A stretch of DNA of 25,676 nt from Alphaproteobacteria bacterium (GTDB lineage: Bacteria; Pseudomonadota; Alphaproteobacteria; SHVP01): NCBI GenBank assembly GCA_026421105.1, contig JAPKDI010000003.1, positions 1 through 25,676 of the forward strand. The letters are read 5' to 3'. Positions 7,494 through 15,266 of the stretch are shown here, in pieces. The notes under the pieces are model-generated. The model worked only from the letters and a program-made list of their open reading frames with translations. It was not told the origin of the DNA and ran no database searches. Position 1 is the first letter of the stretch, and each line of letters starts with the position of its first letter. The translations under genes and the position numbers were made by a program.

Positions 7494-8216
7494 ATGAAGG
7501 CAGGTGACATCGCCGGCCAACTTCGGGACGCAATTCAACGGCAGGAATACCCAGTTGGCGCCGGGCTGCCCACCGAGGCGGCACTCTGCGAGAGATTTGG
7601 CGCGAGTCGCTACACGGTGCGCCAAGCCCTGGGTCATCTTAGTAAGCTCGGCATGATCGAACGCAAACAGGGTTCGGGCTCGATTGTTAGCGCCACCGAG
7701 CCACAGATCTCATACGCCCAGTCTATGGGCTCACTTGACGAACTGATGCAGTACGCCAAGGACACTGTGCTGACGGTGGATCGGGTTCGGTTAGAACCTG
7801 CAGGGGCTCGCACGGCGCAAACGATCGGTAGCTGCGTTGGCGAGCGTTGGCTTCATGTCAGCGGGCGGCGCCACAGTGTTGGACGTCGGACCGCCCCCAT
7901 TGCGTGGACAGATATCTATATCAACCCGCGCTTCCGCACCGTCGAGGATTATTTGGACGACAAAGTAGTGCCGGTCTACCGATTGATCGAAGAGCTTTTT
8001 GGCGAGACCGTTGACCAGGTCGAGCAAGACATCACGGCAACGCTTGTCACGGGTCGGGTGGCAGAAAAACTGCAGCTAACCCCAAGACAACCCGGGTTGC
8101 GCGTAATCCGTCGATATCTCGGCCACGACCAAGCGGTCCTCGCTATCGCGGTGAACATCCACCCGGCCGGCCGCTTTCGCTATTCGATGGTATTGAACAG
8201 AAGCGTCGGCCGCTAA
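7494..8216 (+). CDS. GntR-family (HutC/UTRA-type) transcriptional regulator
   Basis: This 240-residue cytosolic regulator has an N-terminal winged helix (about residues 1-66) containing LPTEAALCERFGASRYTVRQ and the wing ERKQGSGSIV. A UTRA-type ligand-binding domain follows (about 90-235), with TDIYINPRF, VEQDITATL and the terminal RYSMVLNRS block. HutC-type regulators usually repress neighbouring catabolic genes and release DNA when a pathway intermediate binds. It diverges from the MaoC/acyl-CoA dehydrogenase operon across a perfect palindrome, so that operon is the likely target. The ribosome binding site is weak (GGGGG about ten bases upstream). It ends exactly where the convergent GAF-protein gene ends. 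Confidence 0.92.
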   Translation: MKAGDIAGQLRDAIQRQEYPVGAGLPTEAALCERFGASRYTVRQALGHLSKLGMIERKQGSGSIVSATEPQISYAQSMGSLDELMQYAKDTVLTVDRVRLEPAGARTAQTIGSCVGERWLHVSGRRHSVGRRTAPIAWTDIYINPRFRTVEDYLDDKVVPVYRLIEELFGETVDQVEQDITATLVTGRVAEKLQLTPRQPGLRVIRRYLGHDQAVLAIAVNIHPAGRFRYSMVLNRSVGR

Positions 8217-8225
8217 CTAAGCGGC
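8209..8225. other. Small hairpin enclosing both convergent stop codons
   Basis: GCCGCT at 8209-8214 pairs with AGCGGC at 8220-8225 around the loop AACTA. The stop codons of the GntR gene (TAA) and the GAF gene (TAG on the other strand) fall at or in the loop. No T-tract follows on either side, so intrinsic termination is uncertain. It may simply reflect the two coding ends meeting. Confidence 0.3.
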
Positions 8226-8801
8226 GATGATTTGGGCAAGCTGATCCGGCCCATTATGGGCATGCCATAGCGAACTGGCGAGCTCGGCAAATCGGCACAT
8301 GAGCTCGAGATCCACCGGTCGATAGCTGTAGCGCGCCTGTGAGCCCGCAATCAGCTGGCCAAACATAGTGCCTTGCCAAAACATTGGGACGTACATCGAT
8401 GAGCCCATACGCGATGTCTTAAGAATTTGCTGAAAATCATCGTGTTCGTCGGTGTTCGCGAGCAAGAGTGGTTCTTTTTCGCGTACCACCCGCCCAGGAT
8501 GGCCGCGCTCGATATCAATTTGCATATGAATCTGTTCAGGTGGGAATCCACTTTGGGCAACAAACACGTTGTGCGTGGCGCCAGGTGCAATCATCACGGT
8601 CGCAGCTACGGAATACTGCGTCTCACCTTCTTTGAGGCCGCCCGGCTTAAGGTGCGCCGTCTTATCACCCAAGAGGACCGCAACACACGCTGTAATAACC
8701 CGCAATGCCTCTTCGGGCCCAGTCGCAGCGATCCCGTCGGTAAGAACCTTGACGAAGGGATCCCACGCTTGCCCCGCGGTGGTGACGGTTTCGCTGTTCA
8801 C
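8217..8801 (-). CDS. GAF-domain protein
   Basis: This 194-residue protein is essentially a single GAF-like domain. A leading helix (WDPFVKVLTDGIAATGPEEALRV) is followed by a GAF core with HNVFVAQSGFP, HPGRVVREKEPLLLANTDEH and the strand pair SSMYVPMFWQ/GTMFGQLIAGS. GAF domains bind small ligands, haem or cyclic nucleotides, or sense redox state. No output domain is attached, so it may regulate or assist its partner enzyme (inference). The frame extends further upstream, but the GTG at 8801 overlaps the deacetylase stop in a GTGA junction, with AGG six bases ahead. That choice gives a protein without unexplained N-terminal sequence and implies tight co-translation. Confidence 0.75.
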   Translation of the reverse strand: MNSETVTTAGQAWDPFVKVLTDGIAATGPEEALRVITACVAVLLGDKTAHLKPGGLKEGETQYSVAATVMIAPGATHNVFVAQSGFPPEQIHMQIDIERGHPGRVVREKEPLLLANTDEHDDFQQILKTSRMGSSMYVPMFWQGTMFGQLIAGSQARYSYRPVDLELMCRFAELASSLWHAHNGPDQLAQIIAA

Positions 8802-9667
8802 GCCGCACCTGAGGGGTGTTGCTCTGCAAACGACTGTGCCATTTCTAACCGAGTGGCAACCCAAACACCTTGACGCGCCCTGACGTGTTTCAAGAACGCT
8901 TCAAAGGCGCCAATACGCCCCGGACGACCAATGACGCGCAAGTGCAACCCAAGTGACATGACTTTGGGCTCGCCTGCGGCGCCCTCCTGATAGAGCCAAT
9001 CGAAGGTGTCCGTTGCATACTTCAACCATTGATCCGGTGTGAGCGCCGGGTCGGTCCAGAACTTCATGTCATTGGAGTCGACCGCATAGGGCATGATAAC
9101 GAACGGCTTCCCCGCCACCTCTTCCCAGAACGGCACGTCGTCTGAAAAGTCATCCATGTGGTACGTGAAACCCTCTTCGGCCAAAAGGCGCCGGGTATTC
9201 TCGGTGTGGAGATAGCGAGACAGCCAGCCGTATGGCCGGGTGCCTGTCGTTTTCTTGATCGATGTCACCGCTTTACGGATGTACTCGCGCTCTTGGACTT
9301 CGTCCATGCGATGTTGGGCCTGCCAGCGCCAGCCGTGAGAACACGCCTCGTGACCACGGTCGCGAATGTAGGCGGCAATTTGTGGTGCCCGTTCTAGCGC
9401 CAGGGCGCACGTCGTCCAAGTCGCCTTGATGTCATACTTGTCGAGTAGTTTAGAAACGCGCGGGAAGCCCGCCTTAATTCCATATTGGTAATTGGACTCG
9501 TTCCCGAAGTTACGCAGCGGCCCCTTGACGAAAATACCCAGTTCGTCGACGGGCTCCATCCCTTTGTCGCCATCAAGAATACTACCCTCCGCACCTTCCT
9601 CGACATTGACGACGACCGACAAGGCAACCTTGGCATCGCCCGGCCATTTCATTACTTTCTCGTTCAC
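8798..9667 (-). CDS. Polysaccharide deacetylase-fold hydrolase, PuuE (allantoinase)-like
   Basis: This 289-residue NodB-fold protein is closest in motif layout to the metal-independent allantoinase PuuE. It has VVVNVEEGAEG in place of the TFDDG metal motif, HEACSHGWRW (107-115 region), the TGTRPYGWLSR stretch, and MPYAVDSNDMKF. PuuE-type enzymes hydrolyse cyclic amides such as allantoin rather than polysaccharides, so C-N bond hydrolysis of a cyclic or linear amide is the best guess. It has no signal peptide and is therefore cytosolic. The GTG start has AAGGAG eight bases upstream. An alternative ATG lies five codons downstream. It is 12 bases after the esterase gene and shares a GTGA overlap with the GAF gene. 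Confidence 0.88.
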   Translation of the reverse strand: MNEKVMKWPGDAKVALSVVVNVEEGAEGSILDGDKGMEPVDELGIFVKGPLRNFGNESNYQYGIKAGFPRVSKLLDKYDIKATWTTCALALERAPQIAAYIRDRGHEACSHGWRWQAQHRMDEVQEREYIRKAVTSIKKTTGTRPYGWLSRYLHTENTRRLLAEEGFTYHMDDFSDDVPFWEEVAGKPFVIMPYAVDSNDMKFWTDPALTPDQWLKYATDTFDWLYQEGAAGEPKVMSLGLHLRVIGRPGRIGAFEAFLKHVRARQGVWVATRLEMAQSFAEQHPSGAA

Positions 9668-9679
9668 GCTGTGTACTCC

Positions 9680-10588
9680 TTATTCGGCCGCGGCACCTGC
9701 CGCCGTCCAATGTTGTTGGGCAAACTGAATAGCACGCGACAAGGCGCGGCGCGCATCCTCCAGCATGTGGGTATATTGATGCCAGACATGGATCATCTCC
9801 GGCCAAACCTCCAATTGTGCCGCAACACTGTGGCGCTTTGCTTGGCCGTAAAGGGCAATGGAATCTCCCATCATCGCTTCGCTTCCTCCTACTTGGATCA
9901 GCATTGGCGGCATGTTGGTCAGGTCGGCGAAGCACGGCGAAACGATTGGATTAAGGAGATCGCCACCGTCACCGACATACAGTTTGGCCATGTCCAGTAG
10001 GCGTTCGCGGGTAGCAGAGGGGTCAACCCCCTCAAGCATGTCATATGTGTCGAAGGAACAGCTCAGATCTGTCCACGGCGACTGCAGTAGCAGTGACGCA
10101 GGTAGCGCTTGTTGTCGCGCTGCACGCGTCAGGCTGAGTGACAAGGCAAGCCCGCCCCCCGCGGAATCCCCGCTCACAGCAATGGCAGAAGCATCGAGGC
10201 CCTGCGCCTCCAGCCACTCAAAAGCAGCTAGCGCATCCTCAAGGGCCGCCGGGTAAGGGTGCTCGGGTGCCAGCCGATAGTCGACCAAATAGACCGGCAC
10301 GTTGCCCTCGGCGGCAAGATAGGCACCGATGGTCCGGTGCGTCGCAGGCGAACCGAAAACGTAACCACCGCCGTGCAGATGGACGATTGCATGCTTCGCA
10401 TCGGCACCGTCGGTCGCTAGACGCTCGGCGGCAACACCACCCATGTCGACCGGCCCAAATTGCACACCATCCGCAATTGGACGTTTGGCCGTCACCTCCT
10501 CGCGTAGACGGCGAACCTCTTCGCGCGAGGCATCCCCCGGAGGAGCGGTTTTCTTGATGTATTCGCGTACGGCAAGTATCTCGCACAT
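9680..10588 (-). CDS. Alpha/beta-hydrolase, hormone-sensitive-lipase (HSL) type esterase
   Basis: This 302-residue HSL-family hydrolase has HGGGYVFGSP (oxyanion hole, residues 72-81), the VDYRLAPEHPYPAALEDA block and the nucleophile elbow GDSAGGG (S142). The acidic residue lies in QVGGSEAMMGDS and the catalytic His in EMIHVWH. Such enzymes hydrolyse esters or amides of small carboxylic acids. No secretion signal is seen. The frame is open about 70 codons further upstream, inside the SDR gene, but the ATG at 10588 follows AGGGA by four bases and comes only seven bases after the SDR stop. The esterase probably supplies an acid or alcohol to the neighbouring SDR and GMC oxidoreductases (inference). 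Confidence 0.92.
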   Translation of the reverse strand: MCEILAVREYIKKTAPPGDASREEVRRLREEVTAKRPIADGVQFGPVDMGGVAAERLATDGADAKHAIVHLHGGGYVFGSPATHRTIGAYLAAEGNVPVYLVDYRLAPEHPYPAALEDALAAFEWLEAQGLDASAIAVSGDSAGGGLALSLSLTRAARQQALPASLLLQSPWTDLSCSFDTYDMLEGVDPSATRERLLDMAKLYVGDGGDLLNPIVSPCFADLTNMPPMLIQVGGSEAMMGDSIALYGQAKRHSVAAQLEVWPEMIHVWHQYTHMLEDARRALSRAIQFAQQHWTAAGAAAE

Positions 10589-10595
10589 GGTGTCC

Positions 10596-11429
10596 CTAGT
10601 GCATTTCCTGGCCGCCGGACACGTCGAGGTTTTGTCCGGTGATGTAATCAGCCTCAGCGGAACACAAGAATGCACAGCTAGAGGCGATGTCGCTCGTGCG
10701 CCCAACACGTCCCAAGGGAATTTGCTTTGCTCGGGTGGCGAGCAACTCTTCAACACTGACCCCGAGCGACTTGGCACGGAACTCGTTCTGACGAGCACCC
10801 AATCCAGTAGTGATGTGGTTGGGGCACACCGTATTCACAGTGATGTTGTGAGATCCAAATTCCAAAGCTGCCGTCCGCGTGAGCCCTACCAACGCATGTT
10901 TTGAAGAGACGTAGGCGGCTAAATCTGGGAAGCCACGCTTGGCCGCCTGCGAAGCGATGGAAATGATCCGGCCACCACCGCCCTGGGCGATCATCCTTTT
11001 GGCTGCGTGCTTAATCCCGAAGAACGCCCCGCGCAAGTTCACCTCAAGTACCGCGTCCCAATCGTCTGGCGTGAGCTTGAGCGTCGAGCTCATGATGTAA
11101 CCAACGCCAGCGTTGTTCACCATGACATCGAGTGAACCGTATCGATCAATTGCCGTGTCAATTGCGCCCTGTACCTGCACCTCATCGCGCACGTCGCATA
11201 CGGCGGCAACAGCCTCACCGCCTCCAGCGTTAATTTCGTCGACGATCGACTGAAGTTCTGCTGCTGTGCCGATGTGCTCAGCGCCGAAGCGTTCGCCTTT
11301 TGGCGCGCCGATATCGGTCATTACTACTTTTGCGCCTTCAGAGACGAACCGGCGCGCGATGGCTGCGCCAATTCCGCCGTGGCGGCCGGCGCCGGTAACA
11401 ACGGCAACCTTGCCGCTGAGGTCATACAC
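10596..11429 (-). CDS. Short-chain dehydrogenase/reductase (SDR), tandem paralogue A
   Basis: This 277-residue classical SDR has the NAD(P) motif TGAGRHGGIG near the N-terminus, NNAG in VMVNNAGVGY, and the catalytic Ser in IASQAAKRG followed 13 residues later by YVSSK. Like its upstream neighbour it has an insertion after the cofactor motif (IGAPKGERFGAEHIG) and ends in TGQNLDVSGGQEMH. Family members oxidise alcohols or reduce carbonyls with NAD(P). The GTG start abuts the TAA of the upstream SDR with no gap, so the two are surely co-translated. GAGGAA lies in the 3' end of the upstream gene. Strong similarity to that SDR points to a tandem duplication. Confidence 0.93.
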   Translation of the reverse strand: MYDLSGKVAVVTGAGRHGGIGAAIARRFVSEGAKVVMTDIGAPKGERFGAEHIGTAAELQSIVDEINAGGGEAVAAVCDVRDEVQVQGAIDTAIDRYGSLDVMVNNAGVGYIMSSTLKLTPDDWDAVLEVNLRGAFFGIKHAAKRMIAQGGGGRIISIASQAAKRGFPDLAAYVSSKHALVGLTRTAALEFGSHNITVNTVCPNHITTGLGARQNEFRAKSLGVSVEELLATRAKQIPLGRVGRTSDIASSCAFLCSAEADYITGQNLDVSGGQEMH

Positions 11430-12266
11430 TTAGTGCATTTCCTCGCCACCAGAGACATCGAGGTTCTGCCCGGTAACATAGGGAGCCTGGTCAGAACACA
11501 AGAACGCGGCCATCGCTGCTATATCGCTGGTCAAACCGACGCGGCCAAGTGGAATACGTGATTGCATGGCCGTCATGTAATCGTCTTCGCTCTGTCCGCC
11601 GGCAGCACTGAAGTGTTCGTTCTGCCAAGCGCCCAGCCCCGTCGTGACGTGGTTGGGACAGATCGAGTTGACCCGAATGTTGTGCGGCCCGAACTCAAGT
11701 GCTGCGGTGCGGGTTAGCCCGACCACACCATGCTTGGATGATACATAGGCCGCCGCACCGGCAAACCCACGCTTTGCAGCCTGCGAAGCGACGTTGATGA
11801 TCGTGCCACCTTCGCCTTGCGCGATCATTTGCTTCGCCGCATGTTTGACGCCGAAGAAAACGCCGCGCAAATTGACGTTGAGGACGGCGTCCCAGTCCTT
11901 TTGCTCAAGGTTCAAAATGTCGGTCATTAAATAGCCGATGCCGGCATTGTTGATCATGATGTCGAGACGCCCATAGGTATCGACTGCCTTTTTTACCGCG
12001 CTCGCGACCTGATCTTCCTCTGTGACGTCACAAATATGGGCCGTTGCGGTGCCGCCAGCTGCGTTAATTTCATCGGCAATCGCATCCATTTCCGCTGTGG
12101 TGCCGATGTGCTCCGCCGCAAACTGGGCGCCTTTCTCTTCGCCGATATCGGTGATCACGACTCTCGCGCCATCCGCAGCAAGCCGCTTTGCCATTGCCTC
12201 GCCGAGACCACGATGGCGGCCCGCGCCAGTGACGAGGGCAACCTTGCCGTCAAGTGCATACATCAT
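11430..12266 (-). CDS. Short-chain dehydrogenase/reductase (SDR), tandem paralogue B
   Basis: This 278-residue SDR is more than half identical by eye to the one immediately downstream. It carries TGAGRHRGLG, MINNAGIGYLM and ASQAAKRGF with YVSSK, and the same terminal GQNLDVSGGEEMH. The difference is concentrated in the substrate loop after CPNHVTTGLGA (NEHFSAAGGQSEDDYM here). That region normally decides substrate choice in SDRs, so the pair may act on successive or stereoisomeric substrates (inference). Two adjacent in-frame ATGs occur; the first (12266) has GGGAG four to five bases ahead, and the second would lose one residue. Confidence 0.93.
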   Translation of the reverse strand: MMYALDGKVALVTGAGRHRGLGEAMAKRLAADGARVVITDIGEEKGAQFAAEHIGTTAEMDAIADEINAAGGTATAHICDVTEEDQVASAVKKAVDTYGRLDIMINNAGIGYLMTDILNLEQKDWDAVLNVNLRGVFFGVKHAAKQMIAQGEGGTIINVASQAAKRGFAGAAAYVSSKHGVVGLTRTAALEFGPHNIRVNSICPNHVTTGLGAWQNEHFSAAGGQSEDDYMTAMQSRIPLGRVGLTSDIAAMAAFLCSDQAPYVTGQNLDVSGGEEMH

Positions 12267-12285
12267 TCATCTCCCTGTCGATCGA

Positions 12286-13062
12286 TCACCATGGCAGTTG
12301 CCCGCCGTTCATAGCGATGCATTGCCCAGTAATGTATTCGGCGTCGTTGCAACTCAGCCACGAGACTGCTGCTGCGACATCCTCCACTTTTCCCCACCGG
12401 CCCCATGGCACTTCATCTTCCAATGCCTGGTAGGCCTCATCGCGCGTGGTGCCATGCGCGCCAGCGATTTTGTCAAGAAGGCCACTCATCATGGGCGTCT
12501 CAACGTGGCCAGGGGTATAGCAATTCACCCGAATGCGGTGCGGCGCCATTTCCCCCGCAGCCGCTTGGCTCATCATGATGACGGCGGCCTTGGTTGCACA
12601 ATAGTGAGCAAAATTGGGGACGCCTTTGCGACCGCCGCCTGACGACGCATTGATGATCGCGCCACCTTTACCCTGAGCGATCATTTGCTGAGCGCCCGCC
12701 TTCATTCCCAAGAAGATGCCATTGATATTGACGTCCATCATACGGCGCCAATCATCAGCAGCGGTCTCCACAATCGGCGAGAACATGATGTAGCCCGCGT
12801 TGTTAACCATGATGTCCAGGGAGCCGAACCGTTCGACAGTTTGGGCAACGCACGACGCCAGAGCGTCTTCGTCTCGGACATCGGTCTCGATGGCAGCGGC
12901 AGTGGCACCGAGCACGTCCGAGAGTGAGGTTGCCGCCACCATATCGATATCCGCGATAACAACATTCGCTCCGTCGGCATGGAGACGCTCAACTATCCCA
13001 CGACCGATGCCGTTAGCCCCGCCCGTTACGACGGCCGTCTTACCCCAGTGGCGTTCAGTCAT
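12286..13062 (-). CDS. Short-chain dehydrogenase/reductase (SDR), divergent third copy
   Basis: This 258-residue classical SDR has TGGANGIGRG for cofactor binding. The Asp ending the second strand (IADID) favours NAD over NADP. It also has VNNAGYIM, and the catalytic Ser in NASSGGGRKG with YCATK. The C-terminus GQCIAMNGGQLPW is close to the xGGxxx ending of FabG-like SDRs. It is clearly less related to the following two SDRs than they are to each other. The start is 4 bases after the HapK-like gene stop, with the Shine-Dalgarno AGG inside that gene's end. It probably oxidises or reduces a pathway alcohol or ketone. Confidence 0.93.
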   Translation of the reverse strand: MTERHWGKTAVVTGGANGIGRGIVERLHADGANVVIADIDMVAATSLSDVLGATAAAIETDVRDEDALASCVAQTVERFGSLDIMVNNAGYIMFSPIVETAADDWRRMMDVNINGIFLGMKAGAQQMIAQGKGGAIINASSGGGRKGVPNFAHYCATKAAVIMMSQAAAGEMAPHRIRVNCYTPGHVETPMMSGLLDKIAGAHGTTRDEAYQALEDEVPWGRWGKVEDVAAAVSWLSCNDAEYITGQCIAMNGGQLPW

Positions 13063-13066
13063 GAGG

Positions 13067-13558
13067 TTAGCCTGCGAACTTTTCGGTCACAATAAAGATT
13101 GGCTTATCTGCAAACTTTTGGAACTCTGCAGCGACTTTTGCCATGCGCGGTTCCTTACCGATGTCGCCAACCAACGAGTCTACCCCGGTGACGTCGAGGA
13201 TTTCGAAGTAGCGGTATGGCGGTTTGACTTTAGATCCGAAAACACCTTCGGCGCGAAATACACTGAAGTTCTTCATGGATTTTAGGCCCCCGGCGACCGG
13301 CACGTCAGTCTTCTTAACCCATTTCTCGTACGCTGCGGCCTTTACGCCGCGCCGCAGGTTGAACAACACGATAATGGTGCGGGCCTTACTAGGCGTCGCT
13401 TTGCGCCGTGCCGTCTTTGCCACAGGACGACGGACCGCTTTTTTCTTAGCCTTCGGCGCGGTCTTACGCGCTGATTTGGCAATCGGCTTGCGGGTTGATT
13501 TACGGGCCACATTCGTTACCGCTTTCGACTTCATCGCCTTCTTTTTCTTAGCCGCCAT
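13067..13558 (-). CDS. Histone-H1-like basic N-terminus fused to a HapK/REDY-like dimeric alpha-beta barrel domain
   Basis: This 163-residue protein has two parts. Residues 1-60 are almost only Lys, Ala, Arg, Thr, Ser, Pro and Val, with no acidic or aromatic residue, like bacterial histone H1-like or AlgP-type tails. Residues 61-163 begin TIIVLFNLRRGVKAAAYEKW and include DVPVAGGLKSMKNF, YRYFEILDV and the terminal DKPIFIVTEKF. This matches the REDY-like/HapK group of dimeric alpha-beta barrel proteins named from prodigiosin clusters, whose biochemical role is poorly defined. The tail may bind nucleic acid or another polyanion (inference). GGGGAG precedes the ATG. The gene sits in the middle of the catabolic string, between the GMC oxidoreductase and the SDR genes. 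Confidence 0.8.
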   Translation of the reverse strand: MAAKKKKAMKSKAVTNVARKSTRKPIAKSARKTAPKAKKKAVRRPVAKTARRKATPSKARTIIVLFNLRRGVKAAAYEKWVKKTDVPVAGGLKSMKNFSVFRAEGVFGSKVKPPYRYFEILDVTGVDSLVGDIGKEPRMAKVAAEFQKFADKPIFIVTEKFAG

Positions 13559-13632
13559 AGTTCTCTCCCCTGGGCGCGAAACGCCTCTACTTATTCTTTA
13601 TTACGGGCAGTGATTTCAGTCCCTTGCCCAAA

Positions 13633-13638
13633 ATTATA
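13633..13638 (-). promoter_or_regulatory. Possible -10 element (TATAAT on the minus strand)
   Basis: A perfect TATAAT reads leftward in the 94-base gap between the GMC gene and the HapK-like fusion gene, about 75 bases before the ATG. No convincing -35 lies 17 bases upstream, where the sequence is GTAGCC. This gap is the largest in the gene string, so an internal promoter is possible. Confidence 0.25.
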
Positions 13639-13652
13639 GATGAACGGGGCAG

Positions 13653-15248
13653 CTAGGCTACCAGGACAGGCTTACCCAGAATGAGGTCGCTGGCCTTCTC
13701 ACCAATCATGATGGAAGGTGCATTCGTGTTGCCGCCCACTAGCGTGGGCATGACCGACGCGTCAGCCACTCGCAATCCTTCGACCCCCCGTACCCGCAAC
13801 TGGGGATCAACGACCGCAAGATCATCTATACCCATTTTGCAGGTCCCCACCGGGTGATAGATCGTTTCGGCAGTACCTCGTATCCAGGCATCGAGCTCAT
13901 CGTCGGTAGTGACTTCCGGTCCTGGTGTTTTTTCATCACCCCGCAAGGGATCAAAGTCCGTTTGGGAAAATACTTTGCGCAAGATTTTCACCCCGTCGCG
14001 AATGGTGCGGACATCGTTGGGTGCCGAAAGGAAATTGGTGTGAATAGCTGGCGCTGAAGCCGGGTCAGTTGACCGAGCACGCACCCAACCCCGGCTTTCC
14101 GGGCGTAAACAGCAGATATTTGAAAAGAAGCCATGAGTGTGCAGTCCGCCCATGTCGGGGCCTAGTCCCGGTAGGAAATGAAATTGGATGTCCGGGATTT
14201 CGAGCTCAGGTCGAGTTTTGACAAACCCCCCAGCCTCAAGCGGGAATGCCGCGGCCGGACCCGTGCCGAACAGTGCCGCCCGAAGCAACGCCATCGGCGC
14301 GGCGCGTGGCCGGAACATGCTGAGAAATGTCACGGGCTGTGTACATAGGTGTTGTACATAGACTGCAACATGGTCTTGAAGATTTTGGCCAACGCCCTTG
14401 CTTTCGGCCACCACTGGCACACCGAGGTCGGCCAAATCTTCCGAACGACCGATACCAGAAAGTTGAAGAAGGGCCGGCGAATTGATCGTGCCCGCGCTGA
14501 GCACCACTTCGCGGGCTGCGGTCGCCTGTTTCAATTTGCCAGACTTCTTGTATTCAACGCCAACGGCGCGGCGCCCCTCAAACAAGATCCGGGTAGTATG
14601 CGCATGGGTAACGATGTCGAGGTTAGCTCGCTTCTTCGCGCCCCGCAGGAACGCTACGGCAGTGCTTTGCCGACGGCCCTTTGCAATGGTGAAATCGTAA
14701 CGACCAAAGCCCTCTTGCTGCGCTCCGTTGAAGTCATCGGTGAAGGGATAGCCGGCTGCCTGCCCAGCACCGACGAATGCGTCAAAAAGCGGGTTCTCCA
14801 TCATGCCGCGACCGACCCGTAGTTCCCCGTCCTCTCCGTGAAAATCATCGACGCGGTCCAAATGTTGTTCGGAGCGACGGAAGTAAGGCAACACGTCGTC
14901 GTATGACCAACCCTCACACCCTGATTGGCGCCAAATATCGTAGTCCCGAGCGTGGCCCCGTATATAGACCATCCCATTAATCGACGACGACCCGCCAAGC
15001 GTTTTGCCACGTGGGATGAATATTTCGCGGTTGTTGAGATTGGGGTCGGGTTCGGAGCTATAGAACCAGTTGCTCATCTTCGACGGATAGAGGACACCGC
15101 ACAGCAACGGGATATGGATCATAGGATTAAGATCCCGGCCGCCCGCCTCCAGGAGAAGTACACGATTGCGTGGATCTTCCGAGAGTCGGTTTGCAAGGAC
15201 GCACCCGGCCGAGCCGGCGCCCACAACAATAAAGTCGTAGGTCGTCAT
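13653..15248 (-). CDS. GMC-family FAD oxidoreductase (choline/alcohol dehydrogenase-like)
   Basis: This 531-residue flavoprotein has the N-terminal FAD motif VVGAGSAGCVLANRLSE, GMC signature 1 (GKTLGGSSSINGMVYIRG), and signature 2 (GTINSPALLQLSGIG). The C-terminal active site has YHPVGTCKMG, with the catalytic His, and GGNTNAPSIMIGEKA. Bacterial members oxidise primary alcohols such as choline, polyethylene glycols or aliphatic alcohols to aldehydes. The order-specific choline residues cannot be judged here, so no gene name is given. It follows the ABC ATPase gene after 18 bases; its own Shine-Dalgarno is weak (GGGAT). Being transcribed with a transporter suggests that it acts on the imported compound. 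Confidence 0.95.
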   Translation of the reverse strand: MTTYDFIVVGAGSAGCVLANRLSEDPRNRVLLLEAGGRDLNPMIHIPLLCGVLYPSKMSNWFYSSEPDPNLNNREIFIPRGKTLGGSSSINGMVYIRGHARDYDIWRQSGCEGWSYDDVLPYFRRSEQHLDRVDDFHGEDGELRVGRGMMENPLFDAFVGAGQAAGYPFTDDFNGAQQEGFGRYDFTIAKGRRQSTAVAFLRGAKKRANLDIVTHAHTTRILFEGRRAVGVEYKKSGKLKQATAAREVVLSAGTINSPALLQLSGIGRSEDLADLGVPVVAESKGVGQNLQDHVAVYVQHLCTQPVTFLSMFRPRAAPMALLRAALFGTGPAAAFPLEAGGFVKTRPELEIPDIQFHFLPGLGPDMGGLHTHGFFSNICCLRPESRGWVRARSTDPASAPAIHTNFLSAPNDVRTIRDGVKILRKVFSQTDFDPLRGDEKTPGPEVTTDDELDAWIRGTAETIYHPVGTCKMGIDDLAVVDPQLRVRGVEGLRVADASVMPTLVGGNTNAPSIMIGEKASDLILGKPVLVA

Positions 15249-15266
15249 TTTTACGATCCCGAAGGT

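Noticed and set aside
10589..10798. N-terminal extension of the esterase by 70 codons
   Set aside because: The extension lies inside the upstream SDR gene, and the ATG at 10588 has AGGGA at proper spacing and a family-like start.
12022..12642. Rightward 206-codon open frame spanning two SDR genes
   Set aside because: It is antisense to the conserved SDR coding regions and crosses a gene boundary; composition is Ala/Pro/Arg-rich, as expected of a shadow frame.
13379..13558. Repetitive AAG/GCG-rich coding stretch that could be mistaken for a DNA repeat or array
   Set aside because: It has no fixed repeat unit or spacer structure and is fully explained by a Lys/Ala/Arg-rich protein segment.
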